64,000 nucleotides of DNA from an uncultured Bacteroidales bacterium (GCA_934692905.1 CAKUUM010000006.1:4268-68267), one strand, 5' to 3'; positions 45,901-53,744 are shown, counted from the stretch's first letter. Program-made: numbers and translations. The notes: a model not told the origin generated them from the sequence alone.

Positions 45901-46126
45901 TCGCCACATGGCTCACATCGCTTGCGAACAACTGCGCAAAGTGCCCCATCAGCATAAAGAATGGTGCTCCGGGCGGGTGTCCCACGTCCAACTTATGTGC
46001 ACTAGAAATGAACTCACCGCAGTCCCAGAACGATGCCGTGGGCTCGATGGTCAACAGGTACGTCGCTGCTGCAATGGCAAATACCACCCAACCGCAGATG
46101 ACGTTCCATAACTTGTAATTCTTCAT
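42944..46126 (-). CDS. DUF2723-family multi-TM protein (probable GT-C glycosyltransferase)
   Basis: This large protein (1060 residues) has about 13 TMs in the first 650 residues and a soluble tail. The start WNVICGWVVFAIAAATYLLTIEPTASFWDCGEFIS is the DUF2723 hallmark. The tail has TPR-like helices (LAEALYYEGKHDKAREVLDYAEEVL, IYYALGDTAKANYMV). Members are thought to be protein O-glycosyltransferases. ATG 46126 is chosen over a GTG at 46159 because the promoter (46171-46202) would leave only about six bases of leader for the longer form. Confidence 0.88.
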   Translation of the reverse strand: MKNYKLWNVICGWVVFAIAAATYLLTIEPTASFWDCGEFISSAHKLDVGHPPGAPFFMLMGHFAQLFASDVSHVAMCVNAMSALASAFTILFLFWTITMLGRKLVQPDSVAKGIALLGAGAVGALAYTFSDTFWFSAIEGEVYASSSLFTAVVFWLILKWDEHADEEGSDRWLILIAYLMGLSIGVHLLNLLTIPSIVLVYYFRRYDFSWKGVIVAFLSSVVILAAILYGIIPGIPTIAGWFELLFTNVLGCPFNTGLAIYLVLMLASLAWAIWETYRVLDKNEALNARTIISFVLALTLAGVPFLKESVVIGIVVIAALLVVLFWKRNVISARWLNTAAIMVLMVVIGYSSYAAIVIRSSADTPMDQNSPDNVFALKYYLNREQYGDTPLFYGQTYNAPVKLEVKGNICTPIEKQGHAQYAPAPKVDGEKDRYAITGYKTSYEFMDEFKMLFPRMYSPQASHIQGYKDWADIKGKRVRYDYCGQQKTDYCPTFTENMRYFFRYQVNFMYWRYFMWNFSGRQNDLQSYGDVSKGNWITGIPFIDNAMLGDQSKLPTELKENKGHNVYYMLPLLLGIIGLLWQTGKRSEDGKKKEGLRSFTITFLLFFLTGLAIVVYLNQTPYQPRERDYAYAGSFYAFCIWIGMSVMAIAELINRAVKNEKAQAAVATLTTLVCLLVPAQMASQNWDDHDRSHRYSCRDFGANYLKSCEKEAIIFSNGDNDTFPLWYNQEVEGVGTDIRVCNLSYLQTDWYIGQMKRPYYESPALPISWEYKDYMPGQNEVVWVENKVKAPLEVSKAFQFLRSDDPRTKRNGDNYIPTDQLYVTAPDGEHINFKKATRFTRSEMMIMEMLSTNQWQRPMYFAATVGNDYYLGLEPYMELTGMAYRITPERSADGQPRVNTEVMYDNMMHKFAYGNMNYPGIYVDENLMRMCVTHRMMFTQLAEALYYEGKHDKAREVLDYAEEVLPECNIPYNYASASMANIYYALGDTAKANYMVDRIANDCCEYLVYGASLSKARRASVSAINHKAAVLGMVLQTANRYKQNDIVDKYYPIYAQYASR

Positions 46127-46170
46127 ATCGTTAATTGGTTTATTTCGTTGTGAATCCACAAAGTAGCCCG

Positions 46171-46202
46171 CAAAGATACTGAATTTTTATGATTTATGCA
46201 AA
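46171..46202 (-). promoter_or_regulatory. Promoter of the DUF2723-cobW-merR-yfhO operon
   Basis: Minus strand TTTG (46202-46199), 20 bases, TATCTTTG (46178-46171). Confidence 0.8.
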
Positions 46203-46241
46203 AACTATGTACTTTTGGGCGTTTTTAGGTAGTACGTATTC

Positions 46242-46408
46242 TCCCTGACCTTTCCCTGACCTTACCCTGATATTTCACTTCCTGAACGTGATAGGATTGT
46301 TATAGGTGGGTTATAGGCACATCGCAAATTCGCCGTCAGTTTACCATCAGTCTGCCACAAATCCATTGTGAATTCATCACGGATTTGTCGCGGGTCTGTC
46401 GGGAGTCT
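46242..46408 (+). repeat. Composite word repeat, copy B
   Basis: Module 1 (46242-46272) has three units of TCCCTGACCT type. Module 2 (46384-46408) matches the reverse complement of 57077-57101 at 24 of 25 bases. The modules are 111 bases apart, in the same order as copy A. Confidence 0.85.
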
Positions 46409-46621
46409 GTCGGGGGCTTATAGGGGGTCTTTCGCGGGGCAGTCATGGGTCAATCGTGGATTTTGCGAACTCCCCTGTTTAGACATCCCGCTCCGGACAG
46501 GTTACATCCCCTAATTCACCTACAAAGATAATACAAAATCGCCCAAAATCCAAATTTATTTTCATTTTTCGCCCGACTGGTGCAAAATAGCGCATTTCGC
46601 ATTATCCGCACACGGTTTTCC

Positions 46622-46663
46622 AAAAACAACAAGACCATCGAGCCCGTTAGGGCTGATGGTCTT
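46622..46663 (-). terminator. Terminator of the large Ig-like protein gene
   Basis: AAGACCATC/GATGGTCTT (46631-46639 with 46655-46663) and AGCCC/GGGCT stacked inside, then GTTGTTTTTG on the minus strand. Stem of 14 bp. Confidence 0.88.
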
Positions 46664-46686
46664 GAAGATGTGTGTGAGCGGTTACA

Positions 46687-49683
46687 CTATTTGCGGATAA
46701 TGCGCCCCTGCAGGTCGTAGGTCTCTCCCCCGCGAATGAGGTATATTTGTCCGTCAATCAGCACTTTGCGTGTGGCGGACGGCGAGACATTGTCGCGGAT
46801 TTCCTGGAGACCAGTGGCTGCCCCGTTCTCAACTTTCACGGGGATAGGCAGATTATGCACAATGGCGTACCAATTGAGGTCGCTCGGAATAAACATAACA
46901 TACGCCGTATAATCGCCTTCCGTGCTGATAGCCAGATAGTTGTCACTGTTGTCTTCCCAGATGAACATACCGTCCACGTCGGCACTACCGGTGGTTAGTA
47001 CGGACTCGCTGAACGACTGGCCGATACGGATGTTGGAGGCGACTGGGAGTGCGGTTATCTCGGGAGTTACCGCCATAATCGTGATGTCTTGAGCAAGAGT
47101 TGCCTCCTCATACATTTCGGACTCCTCTGCTATGGCAGTCAGGGTTATGGTTCCGTATTTGATTATCAGCAGTTTACCATTTTCGACATAGGCAGTGGTG
47201 GAGTCAGAACTGATAATATGTACAGGCGTCTGTGCCGCCGCCTCAATACGAACTTCTGCCGTGGTCTCAACAGTTGTCGGACAAGATAACCATGTGATAG
47301 ACTGTGTGCTTTTACCGGTAGTGGCATTGAGGGCTACTGCGGTTTGTTGGTAGGGCGTGTAGATAGTGAGTGTGGCTTCGGCGGTCTCCATCTCGGTGGA
47401 GGAGTAAGTTACGACCACATTGGCAGAACCTGCACTCCCATTGGTAGAGATCACAGTCTTATCTATAGAGAATTTCGGGTTGCTGCAAGCAAGACGTATT
47501 TCATCAGCGCAACTACTCCATGTGAGGGTAAAGTTTGCGGTTGTTTGTACGCCTATCTCACTAGTGGGTAAAGTGATAGTTGTTGCAGATGGTGTGATGT
47601 GTTGACGGCGGCTGATTCTTACATTCTTGACATAACGTGACAACGTACCTGCATTCTTAAACCGTATGCCTTGAACCTCTGCCGCCAAATCATACGAGAA
47701 CGGTTTATATGAATCACTACTCAGACTACCGGTGCCGATACTTTGTATTTTTGTCCAGTTGCCATTGATATATGCTTCAATTTCCATATTGCCGGTACTC
47801 CAGAACTGCATTTTCGCATCGAAAGTCAGTTGTGCAGCAGCATTCGTATCCGCCCATGTTATTTCACCTTTTGCACTATTGAATGGTACATCAAACTCGT
47901 CAGAGTTATTGACTATATCACATCCCCCTTGCAAAGGCGCTACGGTGACAGTGATTGTGGTATCTGCGGCGAGGAACTTGCGGTCTTCGGGTTGAGATAC
48001 AATCCATGTGGCAGTACCTTCGTGGTAGGAAGCGGTAATAATCTGTTGCTCAGCATTGTAAGTAGCAATGTCTTCGCCCAAGTTTTGGGTGATAGAGATG
48101 GGGCTGGTCTCAATGTCCGTGTTGTCGGATGTGACGTTGATATTTACGGTCTCGTCATACGACAAGGTCTTGTTATAACTGGTTTCGTTGCCAAAAGCCC
48201 ATACAATCGTGTTGGCGTATTTGGTAACGGTTACGGATTTCGTTGCGCTGAGGGCTTTCCACTTGTAGTTCTCGGCTTGCGCTATTGTGATGTCTGCCGT
48301 ACCTGCACCTGCTGCCACCAACTTGTCGCCGTTGATTTTGAGCACGGTCTCGTTGGAGGAAATAATTGTTACCGCAACCTCGCCATTAGAGGCGGTGTAG
48401 AGGTTTGTGAAGGCAATTTCATCATCCACCTTGTACTCTGCGGCAAGGTCGTTGGTGAGTGTGGCGGTGTTCTTGGTGATGTGAAAAGTGAACGTGCGTG
48501 ATGCACTGAAGATAGTCTCTGTCTCGGGTTGGGTGAGAGTCAGCATAGCATTCTCAGTTGCGCCCATGGCTGTCACAGTGATTATGCCCTCACCTAAGAT
48601 AATAGAGAGGTAGTCTGTGTTGTACTCGGACTGCAGTGCCCCGCTAATGTTCTCGATGTTTATGGTGATACTCTCACCAACTTTCAGATTTGCTTCCGTC
48701 TGTTCGGGGACGTTGTTGAGCCAGAATGTGGGAGTCGCCTTGTCGTTGACGGTAAACTGTTTGGTGATGCTCTCGGCAGCAGCAAAGGTGCAGTCGCCTG
48801 CCTGTGAGGCAGTGATGACGGCAGTACCTACTTTGTTGGCGGTCAATGTATTGCCGTTTACGGATATGACTTGGGGGTCAGACGATGTATAGGTAACACC
48901 CAATCCTGAAGTGGCAGTGGCACTTATGTTGAGTGTGTTGCCAAGCGTCATATTTGGGTCAATGGGTTCGTTATCCCATGTGAGTGTTTGTCCGTTCAAT
49001 ACGCCCTCACCAGTAAGGCTAATCACTATGTCACTCAAGCCATTGTCGCTATGCAGGGTGAGTATGGCAGCGCGTGTGCCGTTACACGTTGGCGCGAAAG
49101 TTACTGTAATATCCTGCGTGCCTTCGCTTACGGAATTGACTACGGGTGTGGTGGACGATATAGAGAAGTCGCTTGCATTGTCGCCTGATATATTGGCTGT
49201 TATCTTTCCTGCGTGGGCGTGCGTGATAGTAATGGACTGTAGTGCCGACTGTCCCACCTTTGTTGCTTCGTATGCCATAGTGGACTTGTCGGCGGTCATA
49301 CGGGCAAAGATGGCGTAGTAAGTCTTTTCTGTATAAGAACCCCACCATGCAGTGCCGGCAGAAATGCCCACGGAACTATTTGACGTTCCTGAATTTTGTG
49401 ACGTAGTCTCCACCCACCCCTTGAATACATAGTTAGGCTGTACTTGATAGAAGCGGTAGAATGTAAATGTCGTATTGCCTGTTTTGTTTTCTTCTTGTGT
49501 GGATTCATCTTGTGTTTTGTCGTACGTTGTTGGAGCACTATTACTCTTACTTACATACACATACCCGCCATTAGCAGGTTCTGATTTGACAATAGCCTTG
49601 GCTCCACGCCACGCCCACATATTACCACTTCCTGCAACGAGTAGGATGGTGGAGATAAACATAAAACGAGTAAAATTCTTCAT
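46687..49683 (-). CDS. Large secreted Ig-like / choice-of-anchor D protein
   Basis: The 998-residue protein has a signal peptide (1-25). It shows a choice-of-anchor D-type segment (about 145-230; DFSISSTTPVVNSVSEGTQD, ILTLHSDNG), several Big/Ig-like repeats (VTYTSSDPQVISVNGNTLTA, and similar near 430, 800 and 860), and a jelly-roll-like stretch about 590-690 (AAAQLTFDAKMQFWSTGNME). The tail TRKVLIDGQIYLIRGGETYD plus LQGRIIRK is a short T9SS-like end. It is likely a cell-surface or extracellular adhesin-like protein; no catalytic motif is seen. Confidence 0.8.
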   Translation of the reverse strand: MKNFTRFMFISTILLVAGSGNMWAWRGAKAIVKSEPANGGYVYVSKSNSAPTTYDKTQDESTQEENKTGNTTFTFYRFYQVQPNYVFKGWVETTSQNSGTSNSSVGISAGTAWWGSYTEKTYYAIFARMTADKSTMAYEATKVGQSALQSITITHAHAGKITANISGDNASDFSISSTTPVVNSVSEGTQDITVTFAPTCNGTRAAILTLHSDNGLSDIVISLTGEGVLNGQTLTWDNEPIDPNMTLGNTLNISATATSGLGVTYTSSDPQVISVNGNTLTANKVGTAVITASQAGDCTFAAAESITKQFTVNDKATPTFWLNNVPEQTEANLKVGESITINIENISGALQSEYNTDYLSIILGEGIITVTAMGATENAMLTLTQPETETIFSASRTFTFHITKNTATLTNDLAAEYKVDDEIAFTNLYTASNGEVAVTIISSNETVLKINGDKLVAAGAGTADITIAQAENYKWKALSATKSVTVTKYANTIVWAFGNETSYNKTLSYDETVNINVTSDNTDIETSPISITQNLGEDIATYNAEQQIITASYHEGTATWIVSQPEDRKFLAADTTITVTVAPLQGGCDIVNNSDEFDVPFNSAKGEITWADTNAAAQLTFDAKMQFWSTGNMEIEAYINGNWTKIQSIGTGSLSSDSYKPFSYDLAAEVQGIRFKNAGTLSRYVKNVRISRRQHITPSATTITLPTSEIGVQTTANFTLTWSSCADEIRLACSNPKFSIDKTVISTNGSAGSANVVVTYSSTEMETAEATLTIYTPYQQTAVALNATTGKSTQSITWLSCPTTVETTAEVRIEAAAQTPVHIISSDSTTAYVENGKLLIIKYGTITLTAIAEESEMYEEATLAQDITIMAVTPEITALPVASNIRIGQSFSESVLTTGSADVDGMFIWEDNSDNYLAISTEGDYTAYVMFIPSDLNWYAIVHNLPIPVKVENGAATGLQEIRDNVSPSATRKVLIDGQIYLIRGGETYDLQGRIIRK

Positions 49684-50062
49684 ACTTGCAATTGTTTTTA
49701 TGTACCTTATTATATAATTATCATGTTGCGGTTGTGGCTTCTGCGCTGGCAGATAAACCTAATGGTCGGATAAATTTTCTCATTATGAGATTGTGTTACG
49801 GACAGTATGTAATTGCCTGTTATTAAGGTAAAATGCATAAATAATGCCCCTATTCGACCGAAAAACCCTGCAAATTTAATGCAATTCCATAATCCGTGCA
49901 AATTTTTATCTCCAAACAATGAATAATAATAACCACAGGCAATATTTTCATAAAAAAACGTCACTTTTTCTTCCTCAAAACGTCACACTTTGCGTCTCAA
50001 ATGAGCGTAATGCCCTCTAATATATTCTGGACATGTGTGGCGTTGGAAATTTGTGTGTTTGC
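49684..50062. other. Gap with a long leader for the Ig-like protein gene
   Basis: No gene is seen. The promoter at 49871-49902 implies a leader of about 180 bases (49684-49865). Apart from AT-rich sequence I find no riboswitch signature in it. Confidence 0.5.
49871..49902 (-). promoter_or_regulatory. Promoter of the large Ig-like protein gene
   Basis: Minus strand TTTG (49902-49899), 20 bases, TAAATTTG (49878-49871). Confidence 0.7.
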
Positions 50063-50093
50063 TTGTGCGAATCAATTATTTGTAGTATCTTTG
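50063..50093 (+). promoter_or_regulatory. Promoter of tRNA-Leu
   Basis: TTG (50063-50065), 20 bases, TATCTTTG (50086-50093), ten bases before the tRNA 5' end. Confidence 0.8.
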
Positions 50094-50103
50094 CAGGCAA
50101 ATA

Positions 50104-50185
50104 GCGGCATTGGCGGAATTGGTAGACGCGCCAGACTTAGGATCTGGTTCTTTACGGAGTGAAGGTTCGAGTCCTTTATGCCGCA
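50104..50185 (+). tRNA. tRNA-Leu (anticodon UAG)
   Basis: Acceptor GCGGCAT/ATGCCGC (50104-50110 with 50178-50184). D-arm GGCGGAATTGGTAGACGCG. Anticodon stem CCAGA/TCTGG around CTTAGGA with TAG at 50138-50140. A long variable arm and GGTTCGAGTCC T-arm are typical of a class II leucine tRNA. CCA is not encoded. Confidence 0.95.
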
Positions 50186-50192
50186 CACGGGG

Positions 50193-50220
50193 TCGGGACA
50201 GCAAGAGTCCCGATTGCTGT
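50193..50220 (+). other. Two mutually exclusive hairpins after tRNA-Leu
   Basis: TCGGGA/TCCCGA (50193-50198 with 50208-50213) and ACAGCAA/TTGCTGT (50198-50204 with 50214-50220) overlap. They may be alternative processing or termination folds; no T-run follows. Confidence 0.5.
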
Positions 50221-50221
50221 A

Positions 50222-50350
50222 AGAAAGAGGTTGGATATTAGAGATTTAGAGGTTGGATATTAGAGTTGAGGGAAGTTGATAGTTGAGTGTTTAGAGTTTA
50301 GTGCAGTTGAAAGTGGAGAGTTGATAGTTGAAAGAAGTGGAGAGTTTGGA
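50222..50350. repeat. Purine-rich word repeat (GAGGTTGGATATTAGAG / AGTTGATAGTTGA)
   Basis: GAGGTTGGATATTAGAG occurs twice (50228 and 50250), then repeated AGTTGATAGTTGA-like units up to the lipoprotein gene. The block is incidentally open in frame with the lipoprotein but lacks coding character. Confidence 0.75.
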
Positions 50351-50386
50351 AGTTGTGAGATATGTATAAACCTAATAGAAGAAATT

Positions 50387-50926
50387 ATGAATAAAGTACG
50401 CAAGGCACCACTCTTGTGCATGATGGCGTTTGTAGCATGCGCCATGACAGGCTGTTTGGACAATGTGAAGTCGGACTACACGCCACGTATCTTGATGTCG
50501 TCAATATACGTCAATCCATACTACGTGAATGATACACTGCATGCACGTGATACTTTAGACGTCCGCTATGACGAGAAAGGCAAAAAGTTTCTGTCGGACA
50601 CCATGCAGTTGGGTGACACTGTGATGTTCGGTGTGGCATTTGATGCTGTAGGTAACAACCTTGTATCCAGCCGTGTCGGTTGGGATACAACGTCAGTCCG
50701 TGCATGGTTTGGCATAAACGCGAGCATCAAGAGTGCATTGTCGGACACGACGACCATCAACAGCGGCTATCTGCAGTACAATCCGGGGTATAACGTAGCC
50801 TCCTACCCTGTATATCTGGTGCCGCAGAAAGCAGGTTCCCATGCCATAGAGATGACAGTGGAGACAGACTCCAAGTATTCGCCGGCGTCCACGTCATTCG
50901 AATTGATAGTGGCAGAGAGGAAATAA
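50387..50926 (+). CDS. Small lipoprotein of unknown function
   Basis: The 179-residue lipoprotein starts MNKVRKAPLLCMMAFVACAM with lipobox MTGC. The mature part is beta-rich (YVNPYYVNDTLHARDTLDV, GSHAIEMTVETDSKYSPAST) and could be an Ig-like or lipocalin fold; the family is not recognised. The start at 50387 is chosen for the signal peptide; an in-frame upstream ATG at 50276 would translate the repeat block. It is followed after 26 bases by a radical SAM gene and probably cotranscribed. Confidence 0.75.
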   Translation: MNKVRKAPLLCMMAFVACAMTGCLDNVKSDYTPRILMSSIYVNPYYVNDTLHARDTLDVRYDEKGKKFLSDTMQLGDTVMFGVAFDAVGNNLVSSRVGWDTTSVRAWFGINASIKSALSDTTTINSGYLQYNPGYNVASYPVYLVPQKAGSHAIEMTVETDSKYSPASTSFELIVAERK

Positions 50927-50952
50927 CCCGTAACTTGCAGTTGACAGTTACC

Positions 50953-51861
50953 ATGTTTCGTCGGTATTTATACTTGGCACAATGGTTTGTACGTGCCCGT
51001 TTTCTAGGGCGCAAGGCTCCCCTGCAGACGGTGTTGTTTATCACGGACAAATGCAATCTCCGTTGCAAGCACTGCTCGGTGTATGGCAGTGCGGGCTACA
51101 GGCAACGCGCTTTTGCCGACATTCTGTCAGATATGCAATATGCCTACGAACAGGGTTCCCGCTTCATAGATATTGAAGGCGGAGAGCCCACGCTGTGGAA
51201 GGAGAACAATCTGACTATCAATGACATTATCGATGCCGCCAAGCGTATAGGTTTTTTCTCAATCACGGTAACCACCAATGCTCAGCAGGACTTCTCGTGG
51301 ATTCATCCCCACTCTATATGGGTGTCGATGGACGGCACAGGCAAATACCACGACAGCATACGTGGCGAAGGGACTTTTGCGCGCTTGGAGGAGAATATAC
51401 GTCGCTCAGGGCAAAAGCATATCTGCGTGAATATGGTGGTGAACACGCTCAACTGCGAGTCGCTGGATGCCGCTATGGAATACGTGAAGGACAACCCCGC
51501 GATAGAGCAGATAAGTATCAATTTCCATACTCCCTACCCCGGCACTGAGTACCTGATGTTGCCTCCTGAGCAGAAGGCGCAAATCATAGACCGCGTCATT
51601 GCGTACAAGCGTCGGGGATACCCGATTATGAACAGTTATTCGGGGCTCAAAAAGATGAAACTCAATGCCTTGGGGAAGATACAATTGGGCAAAGAGTGTT
51701 TCGTTACCGATTTCATATATCCGGACGGCAAACGGAGTCTGTGTTTGGGATATGGCACCGACCAATGCCGTGAATGCGGCTTCTGCATGGCAGGGGAGAT
51801 GGCATCGGTCTTCCATTTCTGCCCCGACACACTCCTGAGCGGGTTCAAACTGAGGATGTGA
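50953..51861 (+). CDS. Radical SAM protein with C-terminal cysteine cluster
   Basis: The 302-residue protein has TDKCNLRCKHC (CxxxCxxC at 34, 38, 41) for the SAM-binding 4Fe-4S cluster, DIEGGEPTLWK (GGE-type SAM motif) and VSMDGTGKYHDSIRGEG. A C-terminal region with five cysteines (ECFVTDFIYPDGKRSLCLGY, DQCRECGFC) looks like a SPASM/twitch auxiliary cluster. Such enzymes modify peptides or small metabolites; the substrate is unknown. The neighbouring lipoprotein has no obvious precursor-peptide features. The ATG at 50953 is preferred over a TTG at 50935. Confidence 0.88.
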   Translation: MFRRYLYLAQWFVRARFLGRKAPLQTVLFITDKCNLRCKHCSVYGSAGYRQRAFADILSDMQYAYEQGSRFIDIEGGEPTLWKENNLTINDIIDAAKRIGFFSITVTTNAQQDFSWIHPHSIWVSMDGTGKYHDSIRGEGTFARLEENIRRSGQKHICVNMVVNTLNCESLDAAMEYVKDNPAIEQISINFHTPYPGTEYLMLPPEQKAQIIDRVIAYKRRGYPIMNSYSGLKKMKLNALGKIQLGKECFVTDFIYPDGKRSLCLGYGTDQCRECGFCMAGEMASVFHFCPDTLLSGFKLRM

Positions 51862-51920
51862 GGGAGTAGAGGTTAGAGAGTAGGGATTAGAGATTAGAGA
51901 GTAGAGGTTAGAGAGTAGGA
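51862..51920. repeat. TTAGAGAGTAG tandem word repeat
   Basis: GTAGAGGTTAGAGAGTAGG recurs twice, with GATTAGAGATTAGAGAGTAG between. The period is about 8 bases. It sits between two convergent genes. Confidence 0.85.
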
Positions 51921-51945
51921 AAACAAGGGGTAGGCATTTCATTCA

Positions 51946-53097
51946 TCATTGATAATTCTTCATAGTTATCCTGAATGTGGTACCGACCCCTATCTGTGAC
52001 TGACGGACAAAGAGTTTGCCATGATGAAAGTCCTGTATGATACGCCTGCTCAGGCTGAGCCCCAAGCCCCAACCGCGTTTCTTGGTCGTATACCCCGGTC
52101 GGAAGATAGTGTTGAACTTGCGCCGCTCTATGCCTTTGCCTGTATCGGTGACATCAATATGCAGCCTGTTGTTGTCGGACAGGAGGGTGATGGTGATGTG
52201 TCCCACGCCCTCCATAGAGTCAATGGCATTCTTGCAGAGGTTCTCAATGACCCATTCAAACAGAGGAGGACAGAGCATAGCCTTGGCATGGTCTGCGTGG
52301 CTGGCATTCAGGGTATATTCGACCTTGGAGGAGGTTCGGGCTTGCATATAGTCGATGGCATGGCGGATGACGGGCAGCACCTCGGCGGGGGCTAACTCAG
52401 GTTGCGAGCCGACCTTGGAAAAGCGCTCTGCAATGGTCTGTAGACGATGTATATCCTCATCCATCTGCGGTAGCAGGGGGTCGTCGGGATAACGTGCCTT
52501 GAGCAGTTCGTTCCACGCATTGAGTGAGGATATGGGCGTGCCCAGTTGGTGAGCCGTTTCCTTGCTAAGCCCCACCCACAGGCTGTTCTGTTCGCTGCGT
52601 TGCGCAATGACAAGGGTGATAACGGCAATGGCAATAAAAGCCAAGATAACCGAGAACTGAATGAACGGGAAATAATAGAGGTTGTGTAGCAGATTGGAAT
52701 CTTCGAAGTAGATGTACTGGACGATATCGTCGGAGATATGTACTTCAAGAGGCTGCTGTGTTTCGCGAAGGTGCGCAATCTTGTTGCGATAGAATTCATC
52801 CACATTACGCTTCGGCTCCTTCACATTGCGCGAAAGAAGGAGATTGTAATCGGCATCCACCATATAGACGGGGATAGTGGTGTTGCCCTCCATGATTTGG
52901 AGCAGGAAATCAATGTTATCGTCTTCGTCAGCAAGGATAAACTGGCGTGTAGCCTCTGCCCAAAGTTCTATCTTCTTGTGCTCTTCCTCGGCGAGTTGGC
53001 GGGCTATGTAGTTGGTATATAGCACACTCACCACCACAATGATGAGTATCAGTGTCAAGACGATAACGCTGATATGATTCAAACTGAGACGCTTCAT
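51946..53097 (-). CDS. Membrane sensor histidine kinase (orphan)
   Basis: The 383-residue kinase has TM1 (about 8-27), a periplasmic sensor of about 110 residues, TM2 (about 146-166) and a HisKA-type box SKETAHQLGTPISSL with phospho-accepting His183. The HATPase domain has N-box ENLCKNAIDSM, DTGKGI and GWGLGLSLSRRI. It would autophosphorylate in response to an envelope signal. No response regulator is adjacent. The promoter (53168-53199) overlaps the rplS terminator. Confidence 0.92.
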   Translation of the reverse strand: MKRLSLNHISVIVLTLILIIVVVSVLYTNYIARQLAEEEHKKIELWAEATRQFILADEDDNIDFLLQIMEGNTTIPVYMVDADYNLLLSRNVKEPKRNVDEFYRNKIAHLRETQQPLEVHISDDIVQYIYFEDSNLLHNLYYFPFIQFSVILAFIAIAVITLVIAQRSEQNSLWVGLSKETAHQLGTPISSLNAWNELLKARYPDDPLLPQMDEDIHRLQTIAERFSKVGSQPELAPAEVLPVIRHAIDYMQARTSSKVEYTLNASHADHAKAMLCPPLFEWVIENLCKNAIDSMEGVGHITITLLSDNNRLHIDVTDTGKGIERRKFNTIFRPGYTTKKRGWGLGLSLSRRIIQDFHHGKLFVRQSQIGVGTTFRITMKNYQ

Positions 53098-53105
53098 ATA
53101 AGGTA

Positions 53106-53167
53106 TGTACGATTTACGAATTTACGATGTACGATTTATTTGGTCATTTACCGTTGTGTACGATTTG
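53106..53167. repeat. TACGATTT word repeat
   Basis: GTACGATTTACGAATTTACG and three further GTACGATTT-like words lie between the kinase promoter and its start codon, so the block would be in its mRNA leader. Confidence 0.75.
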
Positions 53168-53199
53168 CAAAGGTACAACAAAAAAACCACTTCCGCAAA
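53168..53199 (-). promoter_or_regulatory. Promoter of the histidine kinase, overlapping the rplS terminator
   Basis: Minus strand TTTG (53199-53196), 20 bases, TACCTTTG (53175-53168). The TTTG box is the loop of the rplS terminator hairpin. Confidence 0.75.
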
Positions 53200-53211
53200 C
53201 GGAAATGGTTT
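53180..53211 (-). terminator. Rho-independent terminator of rplS
   Basis: AAACCA and TTCCG pair with CGGAA and TGGTTT (53184-53211, loop CAAA on the plus strand), followed by TTTTTTTG on the minus strand. Confidence 0.85.
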
Positions 53212-53292
53212 GATTAACTATGAATGAAGAACGGCGGGCTTGCAGCAACGCGAGGCGCGTCACATCCATAAGCCCCGATTCATCATTGGTAA

Positions 53293-53646
53293 TTACTTCA
53301 CACGGCGCTCCGGAATACGAGCCTTCTTACCGGTGAGGTTACGCAGATAATAGAGTTTAGCACGGCGAACCTTACCATACTTGTTGATGGTAATCTTCTC
53401 AATAAAGGGGCTGTCCATAGGGAAGATACGCTCAACGCCCACATTACCTGACATCTTGCGAACCGTGAAGCGCTTCTTGTCCTCGCTGCCGTGGATGGCA
53501 ATCACGTCGCCACGGAACTCCTGGATACGCTCCTTGTTACCCTCTTTGATACGATAGGCAACCGTAATCTGGTCACCCGCCTGGAATGCAGGAAACTCCT
53601 TCTTCTCACCTGCAAATGCCTGTTCGGCAATCTTCATTAAATCCAT
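53293..53646 (-). CDS. rplS: 50S ribosomal protein L19
   Basis: The 117-residue protein has the L19 features FQAGDQITVAYRIKEGNKERIQEFRGDVI, FTVRKMSGNVGVERIFPMDSPFIEKI and RRAKLYYLRNLTGKKARIPER. It sits at the 30S-50S interface. The start MDLMKIAEQAF at 53646 fits family length; an in-frame ATG at 53685 would add a non-conserved leader. A 90-base leader has hairpins GGGC/GCCC (53694-53707) and CTAAT/ATTAG (53707-53731), possibly regulatory. Confidence 0.95.
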   Translation of the reverse strand: MDLMKIAEQAFAGEKKEFPAFQAGDQITVAYRIKEGNKERIQEFRGDVIAIHGSEDKKRFTVRKMSGNVGVERIFPMDSPFIEKITINKYGKVRRAKLYYLRNLTGKKARIPERRVK

Positions 53647-53744
53647 TTCTTTTGCTTTTAATGGGTTACCGACCATAGTATGCACTACTGTTCGGGCATT
53701 ACAGCCCTAATCGATCGCCAGAGACTATTAGTCGAAATCGGCTG

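Larger units (their letters stand above)
46160..46686. other. 527-base gap: promoter, composite repeat, terminator
   Basis: I see no gene. The gap holds the DUF2723 promoter, composite repeat copy B (46242-46408) with further GTCTGTCGGG-like units to about 46440, and the terminator of the next gene. Confidence 0.7.

Noticed and set aside
41405..46126. Cobalamin biosynthesis cluster (because of the CobW name)
   Set aside because: No other cob genes are near. The His-rich COG0523 protein is better read as a metal chaperone.
50276..50386. Extended N-terminus of the small lipoprotein
   Set aside because: It translates the repeat block; starting at 50387 gives a textbook lipoprotein signal.
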